Below, one piece after another: positions 57,544-64,000 of a stretch of 64,000 nucleotides of DNA (the first letter of the stretch is position 1; every line of letters starts with the position of its first letter). A model generated the notes under the pieces. That model was not told the DNA's origin, ran no database searches, and worked only from the letters and a program-made list of their open reading frames with translations. The DNA is from Luteibacter sp. 9135 (GTDB taxonomy: Bacteria; Pseudomonadota; Gammaproteobacteria; Xanthomonadales; Rhodanobacteraceae): assembly GCF_000745005.1 (NCBI RefSeq), contig NZ_JQNB01000001.1, positions 930,001-994,000 on the forward strand, written 5' to 3'. Made by a program: the position numbers and the translations under genes.

Positions 57544-60500
57544 ATGAAAATCGCCCAATACTTCGTCAACCGCCCGATCCTCGCGGGCGTGCTGTCGGTG
57601 CTGTTCCTGATCGCCGGCGGCATCGCCGTGTTCAGGCTGCCGATCAGCGAATATCCCGAGGTCGTGCCGCCCACCGTCGTGGTCAAGGCCAGCTACCCGG
57701 GCGCCAACCCCAAGGTCATCGCCGAAACGGTGGCCACGCCGCTGGAGGAACAGATCAACGGCGTCGAGGGCATGCTCTACACGTCCTCGCAGGCCACCAG
57801 CGACGGACAGATGACCCTCACCGTGACCTTCGCGCTGGGCACCGACCTGGACAACGCGCAGGTGCAGACGCAGAACCGCGTGGCGCAGGCACTGCCCCGC
57901 CTGCCCGAGGAAGTGCAGCGCCTGGGTGTCACCACCACCAAGAGCTCGCCCGACCTGACGATGGTGGTGCATCTCACCTCGCCCGACCATCGCTATGACA
58001 TGCTCTACCTGTCGAACTACGCACGTACGCGCATCAAGGACCAGCTGGCCCGCCTGGACGGCGTGGGCGACGTGCAGTTGTTCGGCGCGGGCGAGTACAG
58101 CATGCGCGTGTGGATGAACCCGGAAAAGCTGGCCATCCGCAACCTCACCACGGGCGACGTGATCAAGGCCGTTCGCGAGCAGAACATCGAGGTGGCGGCC
58201 GGCTCGCTCAACGCACCGCCGGGGCCGAATTCCAACGCGTTCCAGGTGAACATCAACACGCGCGGCCGCCTGGTCACCGAGGACGACTTCCTCAATATCA
58301 TCGTGCGCAGCGACGCCACCGGTTCGGTCACGCACCTGCGTGACGTGGCGCGCGTGGAGCTGGGCTCCAACAACTACGCGCTGCGCAGCCTGCTGAACAA
58401 CCGCGAAGCCGTGGCCATCCCGATCTTCCAGCGGCCCGGTTCGAACGCCATCGCCATCTCCGACGAAGTGCGCGCGCAGATGGCCACCCTGAAGAAGGAC
58501 TTCCCGCAGGGCGTCGACTACTCGATCGTCTATGACCCGACCGTGTTCGTGCGCGGCTCCATCGAGGCCGTCGTGCACACGCTGTTCGAGGCGATCCTGC
58601 TGGTGGTGTTGGTGGTGATCCTGTTCCTGCAGACCTGGCGCGCCTCGATCATTCCGCTGGTGGCCGTGCCGGTGTCGCTGATCGGCACGTTCGCCGTGAT
58701 GTACCTGGTCGGTTTCTCGCTCAACGCGCTGTCGCTGTTCGGCCTGGTGCTGGCCATCGGCATCGTGGTGGACGACGCCATCGTGGTCGTGGAGAACGTG
58801 GAGCGACACATCGAGCACGGGCTGGACCCGAAGGCGGCCACGCGCCAGGCGATGACGGAAGTCACCGGCCCCATCGTGGCGACGGCGCTGGTGCTGTGCG
58901 CGGTGTTCGTGCCGGCCGCCTTCATCAGCGGCCTCACCGGCCAGTTCTATCGTCAGTTCGCGCTGACCATCGCCATCTCGACGGTCATCTCCGCGTTCAA
59001 CTCGCTGACGCTGAGCCCGGCGCTGTCCGCCATCCTGCTCAAGGGCCGCGACGAGCCGAAGGACAGGCTCACGGTGTGGATGGAGCGCAGCCTGGGCTGG
59101 CTGTTCCGCCCGTTCAACCGTGGCTTCGAGCGTGCGTCGCACGGCTATGTCAGTGGCGTGCAGAAGGTGCTGCGGTTCTCCGCGGTCATGCTGGTGCTGT
59201 ACGTGGGCCTGGTGGCGCTGGGCGTGCTCGGTTTCGCACGGACGCCCACGGGATTCGTGCCGACCCAGGACAAGCAATACCTCGTGTCGTTCGCGCAGCT
59301 GCCCGATGCCGCCTCGCTGGACCGCACCGAGGGCGTGATCCGCCGCATGGGCGACATCGCGCTGAAGGACCCGGGCGTGGAGAGCGCCGTGCAGTTCCCC
59401 GGCCTGTCGATCAACGGCTTCACCAACAGCACCAACGCCGGCATCGTGTTCGTCACGCTGAAGCCGTTCGAGGAACGCCGTGCCGGGGACTTGTCCGCCG
59501 AGGCGATCGCGGCACGACTCAACGGGCAGTTCGCTGGCATCCAGGATGCCTATATCGCGATCTTCCCGCCGCCGCCGGTCAACGGCCTGGGCACGATCGG
59601 CGGTTTCCGCATGCAGATCGAGGACCGCGGCGACCTGGGCTTCGAGGAACTCTACAAGCAGACGCAGGGGATCATCGCGGCCAGCCAGAAGACACCGGAA
59701 CTGGCCCACCTGTTCACCAGCTTCCAGGTGAGCGTGCCCCAGTACGATGCCGATATCGATCGTGAGAAGGCGAAGTCCGAAGGCATCGACCTGGGCGATG
59801 TGTTCCAGACCATGCAGGCGTACCTCGGCTCGCTCTACGTCAACGACTTCAACCGCTTCGGCCGCACCTACCAGGTGAACGTTTCCGCGGAACCGTCGTT
59901 CCGCCACGAGCCGTCCGACATCGTGGGCCTGAAAACCCGCAACGCCGCCGGCGACCTGGTGCCGCTGGGATCGTTCCTCACGGTACGCCAGACCAACGGC
60001 CCCGACCGCGTGCAGCACTACAACGGGTATCCCACGGCCGAGATCAACGGCGGTGCCGCACCGGGCTACAGCACCGGCCAGGCGCAGGCGGCGATGGAGA
60101 AGCTGGTCAAGGCCAACCTGCCCAACGGCATGACCTACGAGTGGACGGAACTGACCTACCAGCAGATCCTCGCCGGCAACACGGCGGTGCTGGTGTTCCC
60201 GCTGTCCGTGCTGCTGGTGTTCCTGGTGCTGGCGTCGCTGTACGAAAGCCTGAGCCTGCCACTAGCGGTGATCCTGATCGTACCGATGGTGCTGCTGTCC
60301 GCGATCGTCGGCATCATCGTCACCGGCGGGGACAACAACATCTTCACCCAGATCGGCCTGATCGTGCTGGTGGGCCTGGCGTGCAAGAACGCGATCCTCA
60401 TTGTCGAGTTTGCCCGCGAAGCGGAGATCGGCGGCATGAACCGCGTGGATGCCGTGCTCGAGGCCGCGCGCCTGCGACTGCGTCCGATCCTGATGACCTC

Positions 60501-60735
60501 GTTCGCCTTCATCATGGGCGTGGTGCCCCTGGTGACCTCGCACGGCGCCGGTGCGGAGATGCGCCATGCCATGGGCGTGGCGGTGTTCGCCGGCATGCTC
60601 GGCGTCACCTTCTTCGGCCTGATCTTCACGCCGCTCTTCTACGTGCTGATCCGCGGCTGGAACGAACGCACCGAGGCGCGTCGTCGCGAACGCCGCGAGC
60701 GTCGCCTTCTCGCACACGCGGCCCGGGAGTCGTAA
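57544..60735 (+). CDS. RND multidrug efflux pump (MexF/HAE1 family)
   Basis: This 1063-aa inner-membrane transporter belongs to the hydrophobe/amphiphile efflux group. Helix 4 carries the proton-relay pair in GIVVDDAIVVVENVERHIE, helix 10 the conserved Lys in LVGLACKNAILIVEFAREAE, and the porter domains show NGVEGMLYTSSQATSDG and FPLSVLLVFLVLASLYESLSLPLAV. The HAE1 set of 12 helices with two large periplasmic loops is complete. The C-terminus is Arg-rich. Pump, adaptor and outer-membrane factor are adjacent, a full tripartite system. Confidence 0.95.
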   Translation: MKIAQYFVNRPILAGVLSVLFLIAGGIAVFRLPISEYPEVVPPTVVVKASYPGANPKVIAETVATPLEEQINGVEGMLYTSSQATSDGQMTLTVTFALGTDLDNAQVQTQNRVAQALPRLPEEVQRLGVTTTKSSPDLTMVVHLTSPDHRYDMLYLSNYARTRIKDQLARLDGVGDVQLFGAGEYSMRVWMNPEKLAIRNLTTGDVIKAVREQNIEVAAGSLNAPPGPNSNAFQVNINTRGRLVTEDDFLNIIVRSDATGSVTHLRDVARVELGSNNYALRSLLNNREAVAIPIFQRPGSNAIAISDEVRAQMATLKKDFPQGVDYSIVYDPTVFVRGSIEAVVHTLFEAILLVVLVVILFLQTWRASIIPLVAVPVSLIGTFAVMYLVGFSLNALSLFGLVLAIGIVVDDAIVVVENVERHIEHGLDPKAATRQAMTEVTGPIVATALVLCAVFVPAAFISGLTGQFYRQFALTIAISTVISAFNSLTLSPALSAILLKGRDEPKDRLTVWMERSLGWLFRPFNRGFERASHGYVSGVQKVLRFSAVMLVLYVGLVALGVLGFARTPTGFVPTQDKQYLVSFAQLPDAASLDRTEGVIRRMGDIALKDPGVESAVQFPGLSINGFTNSTNAGIVFVTLKPFEERRAGDLSAEAIAARLNGQFAGIQDAYIAIFPPPPVNGLGTIGGFRMQIEDRGDLGFEELYKQTQGIIAASQKTPELAHLFTSFQVSVPQYDADIDREKAKSEGIDLGDVFQTMQAYLGSLYVNDFNRFGRTYQVNVSAEPSFRHEPSDIVGLKTRNAAGDLVPLGSFLTVRQTNGPDRVQHYNGYPTAEINGGAAPGYSTGQAQAAMEKLVKANLPNGMTYEWTELTYQQILAGNTAVLVFPLSVLLVFLVLASLYESLSLPLAVILIVPMVLLSAIVGIIVTGGDNNIFTQIGLIVLVGLACKNAILIVEFAREAEIGGMNRVDAVLEAARLRLRPILMTSFAFIMGVVPLVTSHGAGAEMRHAMGVAVFAGMLGVTFFGLIFTPLFYVLIRGWNERTEARRRERRERRLLAHAARES

Positions 60736-60738
60736 GCC

Positions 60739-62172
60739 ATGACCTTTATTCCTCGCAGTACAGCGCTGTTCGTCGCCCTCGTCCTTGCCGGCTGCGCCAG
60801 CGTGGGCCCGGACTACCATCCGCCCGTGCAGGCGCCGGTGACCTTGCTAGGGGTCGACGCCGCGCACCAGAACAGTGGCGACGTGCAGGCACGCTGGTGG
60901 ACGCAGTTCGGCGACCCCACCCTCGACGCGCTGATCGCCCGCACGGCGAAGGGTGCGCCGGATCTCCGGATCGCCACGGCCCGGCTCAACCAGGCACGCG
61001 CCGCGCTCGGCACGGCACGGTCGCAGCAGGTGCCCGACGTGGAAACCGTCGCATCGTTCCAGCGCAGCCGTGGGCAACAGCCGGGCTTCAGCGACCAGCG
61101 CACCACGGTGACCCAGTACCAGGCGGGTTTCGATGCGTCGTGGGAGCTGGACCTGTTCGGCGGCATTCGCCGTTCGGTGGAAGCCGCACGGGCCGACGCC
61201 GCGGCCGGGGAGGCCTCGTTGCAGGACGCGCAGGTCACCCTGTTTGCCGAGGTGGCGCGCAACTACTTCGACCTCCGCGGCACCCAGTTACGGATCGACG
61301 TGGCCCGGCGTGACATCGCCAACCAGCAGGATTCGCTCAAGGTCATCCAGGCCCGGGTCGATGTCGGCACCGGCGCGGAACAGGACCTGGCCAGCGCCAA
61401 GGCACGGATGGCCGCGGTGGAAGCGCAATTGCCGGTGCTGCAGACCCAGGCGCAGGCCGACACGTTCCGGCTGGCGGTGCTGCTGGGTGCGCGGCCGGGT
61501 GAGCTGGATGTCGACCTCTCGCCGGCGACGTTCAAGCCGATCGATGTCAGCCTGGCGATCGGCGGCGCCGACGACGTGCTGAAACGGCGTCCGGACATCC
61601 GTATCGCCGAGCGCGAACTGGCCGCCGCCAATGCGCGCATCGGCGTGGCCAAGGCCGATTATTTCCCGCATATCTCGCTGGGCGGGTTCATCGGTTTCCT
61701 TGCCGGTCGCAGCAACGATTTCGGGGGTGCCGACTCGCGTGCCTTCCAGCTGGCACCGAGCATTTCGTGGTCGGGGCTGAACGTGCAGCGCGTCGCGTCG
61801 GGCGTGCGCGGCGCACGGGCCCGCGCGGAAGAGGCGCAGGCCAACTACGACCGCACCGTGCTCACTGCGCTGGAAGATGTCGACAACGCGCTGGTCGGTT
61901 TCAACCAGCAGCGCGTGCGCGTGGAGAAGCTGGTGGTCCAGGCCAGCGAAAGCCGCCGCGCGGCGGAACTGGCCAAACTGCGCTACGACGCCGGCCGCAC
62001 CGACTTCCTCGAACTGCTCGATGCCCAGCGGACACAGCTATCGGCCGAGGATCAGCTGGCGGAAGCCGAAGCGGCGACCAACACGCGTGCCGTGCAGCTT
62101 TACAAGGCCATCGGCGGTGGCTGGCAGGCCTGCGGCAACGAGGTCTGCAGCGAGGTGGCGAAGACGCCATGA
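60739..62172 (+). CDS. NodT-family outer-membrane factor lipoprotein (RND pump)
   Basis: This is a 477-aa TolC-like channel with a lipobox (LVLAGCASVGPDY). Typical blocks: WWTQFGDPTLDALIARTAKGAPDLRIA, YQAGFDASWELDLFGGIRRSVEAA, the first-repeat end RLAVLLGARPGEL and the second-repeat KRRPDIRIAERELAAANARIGVAKADYFPHIS, DFLELLDAQRTQLSAEDQLAEAE. It starts 3 bp after the pump and its stop overlaps the SDR start by 4 bp. It is a separate paralogue from the Emr system's factor. Confidence 0.92.
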   Translation: MTFIPRSTALFVALVLAGCASVGPDYHPPVQAPVTLLGVDAAHQNSGDVQARWWTQFGDPTLDALIARTAKGAPDLRIATARLNQARAALGTARSQQVPDVETVASFQRSRGQQPGFSDQRTTVTQYQAGFDASWELDLFGGIRRSVEAARADAAAGEASLQDAQVTLFAEVARNYFDLRGTQLRIDVARRDIANQQDSLKVIQARVDVGTGAEQDLASAKARMAAVEAQLPVLQTQAQADTFRLAVLLGARPGELDVDLSPATFKPIDVSLAIGGADDVLKRRPDIRIAERELAAANARIGVAKADYFPHISLGGFIGFLAGRSNDFGGADSRAFQLAPSISWSGLNVQRVASGVRGARARAEEAQANYDRTVLTALEDVDNALVGFNQQRVRVEKLVVQASESRRAAELAKLRYDAGRTDFLELLDAQRTQLSAEDQLAEAEAATNTRAVQLYKAIGGGWQACGNEVCSEVAKTP

Positions 62173-62942
62173 CCGCTGCGACGCTTCATCGGCTACCGGT
62201 GGCGAGGCCCCGCTCGACCCCGCTGGGCGTGGAGCCGCCGCTCGGCCAGCGCGTGGCGCTGGTGAGCGGCGCCAACCGGGGCATCGGTTTCGAGGTGGCG
62301 AGGCAACTCGCCGCGCTCGGTGTCACGGTATTCGTCGGCGGTCGCGAGATGGCGCGGGCCGAGAAGGCGGCACGCACCCTCCGCGAAGCGGGCGGCGTCG
62401 CGCATGCGCTACGCCTGGACGTCACGCGGGCGGCGGACATGCAGGCCGCCGTCGCCGCCATCGAGGGACGAGTGGGCCGGCTGGACATCCTGGTCAACAA
62501 CGCCGGCGGGTATTTCGACACGGGCAGCCGCGCCTCGCGGCCCGACCTGGACACGATACGCGGCGCGCTCGAGGTAAACCTGCTGGGTGCATGGTGCCTG
62601 ACCGCGGCGGTGTTGCCGCTGATGCGTCGGCACGGTTACGGTCGCGTGGTCAACGTGTCCAGCGAATGCGCCACGCATGCCATATGTGGCGACGATGCGC
62701 CGGCTTACCGCATCTCGAAGGCCGCGCTCAACGCTTATACCCAGGTGGCCGCCAAGGAACTGGAAGGCAGCGGCGTACTGGTCAACGCCGTGTCCCCCGG
62801 CTGGACCGCCACGGCCCTGGGCGGCAGCGGTGGTCGGCCGGTGGCCGAGGGTGCACGCGGCGTGGTGTGGGCCGCGCTGTTGCCGGAACGCGAGGCGATC
62901 CATGGCAGGTTCTGTCGCGACGGCGAGGCGATCGCCTGGTAA
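62169..62942 (+). CDS. Short-chain dehydrogenase coupled to the RND operon
   Basis: This 257-aa SDR has cofactor motif SGANRGIG (Ser replacing the usual Thr; NADP-type Arg follows), NNAGG, the active-site Ser in NVSSECA, YRISK (Tyr and Lys) and PGW after the fold. A 25-residue N-terminal extension (HRLPVARPRSTPLGVEPP) precedes the Rossmann fold. ATG at 62169 overlaps the stop of the efflux gene, so it is translated with it. An enzyme at the end of an efflux operon may modify the exported compound (reduce a carbonyl or quinone); this is inferred from coupling alone. Confidence 0.85.
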   Translation: MTAATLHRLPVARPRSTPLGVEPPLGQRVALVSGANRGIGFEVARQLAALGVTVFVGGREMARAEKAARTLREAGGVAHALRLDVTRAADMQAAVAAIEGRVGRLDILVNNAGGYFDTGSRASRPDLDTIRGALEVNLLGAWCLTAAVLPLMRRHGYGRVVNVSSECATHAICGDDAPAYRISKAALNAYTQVAAKELEGSGVLVNAVSPGWTATALGGSGGRPVAEGARGVVWAALLPEREAIHGRFCRDGEAIAW

Positions 62943-62961
62943 CGCCGCGTGTCGTCTGGCG

Positions 62962-64000
62962 TCAGCGCGAGATGATGTGCGCGAACCACTCCCACCCGCG
63001 CAGACGGGCGGTGATCAGCTTGACACAGGTCAGCATCGGCACGGCAAGCAAGGCGCCGGGAATGCCCCACAGCCAGCCCCAGATCAACAGCCACAGCAGG
63101 ATCGCCACGGGGCTGAGCCGGGAACGGCGCCCCTGCAGCATCGGCGTGAGCATGTTGCCCTCGATGGCGGTGATGCCGGCGAACGTGGCGGCCGGCAACA
63201 GGGCCGGGCCCAGTTCCTGGAAGTGCAGGACGCCCACGATGGCCAGCACGGTCGTGGTGGTGATCGCGCCGACGTACGGGATGAAGTTCGCCACGGTGGC
63301 TACCGTGCCCCAGAGCAGGGGATCGGGCACGCCGTAAAGGTAGAGCATGCCGGCGGTGACCAGCCCCAGTGTCACGTTGATCGCCGCGGTGAGCAGCAGG
63401 TAGCTGGATACTTCCACCTGGATGCTGCGCACGATGCTCACCGTGTGTCGCTTGTACGCAAAAGTGGGCGATATCTCGACGGCACGCCGCAGGATCTCGT
63501 CGCCGTATACGAGGAAGAAAAACACCAGCAGCGCCACTGTCAGCACGCTGGCCAGCACTTTCGGCGCACCGGCCACGATGTCCCAGGCGGTGAAAGCGAA
63601 TCCGGCGGCGGCTTGGGGCGCGTTGCGCGCGGTCGTGCCCCCGACCAGGTTCTGCGTGGCCCGGCTGGCCGCTTCGATCTGCTGCGTCATCGGCTTGATC
63701 TTGGGCGCGAACGCGCGCATCGCCGTCGGTGCCTCGTGAAACCAGTTCAGCGCGGGCGTGGACAACGTGGCGATGGCCGAGACCAGCCCGATGCCAAGCA
63801 TCAGCATGACGGTCACCGACGCCAGCCAGCGCGGGATGCGCACGCGTGCCGCGGCAACGACGATGGGGTTCAGGGCCAGGCCGAGGAAGCCTGCCAGCAC
63901 CAGTGGCACCAGCAACGACTTGCCCAATACCACCGTATAGACCAGCGCCAGCAGGATCATGCCGGTCAGGGAAACACGGATCGCCTTCAGGTGGCGCGAG
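62962..64000 (-). CDS. AI-2E family transporter (5' end outside window)
   Basis: The frame stays open to the window edge (SRHLKAIRVSLTG before the Met at 63960), and this upstream part fits family N-termini, so the gene is partial at its 5' end. The visible part (at least 345 aa) has eight or so helices with LVPLVLAGFLGLALNPIV near the start, the long central hydrophilic segment (MRAFAPKIKPMTQQIEAAS), a short loop ending GVPDPLLWGTVATVANFIPYVG and GAITTTTVLAIVG, and the C-terminal SPVAILLWLLIWGWLWGIPGALLAVP block that defines the family. Members are permeases or Na+/H+ antiporters; signal-molecule export is proven for few. It is convergent with the SDR gene, 19 bp apart. Confidence 0.88.
   Translation of the reverse strand, partial: SRHLKAIRVSLTGMILLALVYTVVLGKSLLVPLVLAGFLGLALNPIVVAAARVRIPRWLASVTVMLMLGIGLVSAIATLSTPALNWFHEAPTAMRAFAPKIKPMTQQIEAASRATQNLVGGTTARNAPQAAAGFAFTAWDIVAGAPKVLASVLTVALLVFFFLVYGDEILRRAVEISPTFAYKRHTVSIVRSIQVEVSSYLLLTAAINVTLGLVTAGMLYLYGVPDPLLWGTVATVANFIPYVGAITTTTVLAIVGVLHFQELGPALLPAATFAGITAIEGNMLTPMLQGRRSRLSPVAILLWLLIWGWLWGIPGALLAVPMLTCVKLITARLRGWEWFAHIISR

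Noticed and set aside
55171..60018. Very long open frame (over 1600 codons) on the minus strand
   Set aside because: Only the last 331 codons encode the LysR regulator; the rest is antisense to the RND adaptor and pump genes and is His/Arg-rich shadow sequence.
1..64000. CRISPR arrays, insertion sequences, prophage genes, tRNA or rRNA genes
   Set aside because: No regular spaced repeats, transposase, integrase or structural RNA sequences were seen on either strand.

Overview
This is a GC-rich (roughly 65-70%) gammaproteobacterial chromosome segment. Gene content and protein style (GlgX, PbpC with an alpha-2-macroglobulin, AcpA-type phosphoesterase, OprP-type porin, paired NodT-type efflux systems, NtrC boxes at glnA) suggest the Rhodanobacteraceae/Xanthomonadales (Luteibacter- or Dyella-like). 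The genus is inferred; no rRNA or tRNA gene was seen.

Layout. 1-1024: wreck of a chaperone-usher fimbrial operon, with an intact major pilin followed by a 38-codon chaperone start joined out of frame to the end of another fimbrial subunit. 1.3-5 kb: sugar MFS transporter, MerR-type HTH-GAF protein, soluble PAS-PAS chemoreceptor. 5.1-13.6 kb: pbpC and a 2011-aa thioester alpha-2-macroglobulin. 14-15.5 kb: HWE histidine kinase and a DUF1851 protein. 15.5-19.8 kb: modABC read into a membrane protein and a serine-hydrolase lipoprotein. 19.9-24.9 kb: glgX, DUF2946 protein, TonB-dependent receptor. 24.9-33.9 kb (all minus strand): ABC ATPase, FtsX/ADOP-type permease, AAA+ response regulator, NtrY-like kinase, a previously unlisted 43-aa lanthipeptide precursor and a class III lanthipeptide synthetase (LanKC). 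34-39.8 kb: hybrid histidine kinase, GH3 glycosidase, 3-hydroxybutyrate dehydrogenase-like SDR. 40-49.3 kb: two paralogous secreted S33/TAP-type hydrolases, OprP-like porin, glutaminyl cyclase, glnA, AcpA-type phosphoesterase, a small acidic protein. 49.6-54.2 kb: EmrAB plus outer-membrane factor. 54.3-64 kb: uppP, LysR regulator, divergent RND pump (adaptor, pump, outer-membrane factor) with a coupled SDR, and a partial AI-2E-family transporter.

The main discovery candidate is the class III lanthipeptide locus. The precursor (27735-27866, minus) has a strong Shine-Dalgarno, a class III style leader motif (VLRLQLL), a Ser/Thr/Cys core with two cysteines, a sigma70-like promoter, and an intrinsic terminator between it and lanKC. 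Six co-oriented genes supply precursor, modification enzyme, a candidate ABC exporter and a two-component system. The response regulator keeps the AAA+ fold but has lost the GAFTGA loop, so it is unlikely to work through sigma54.
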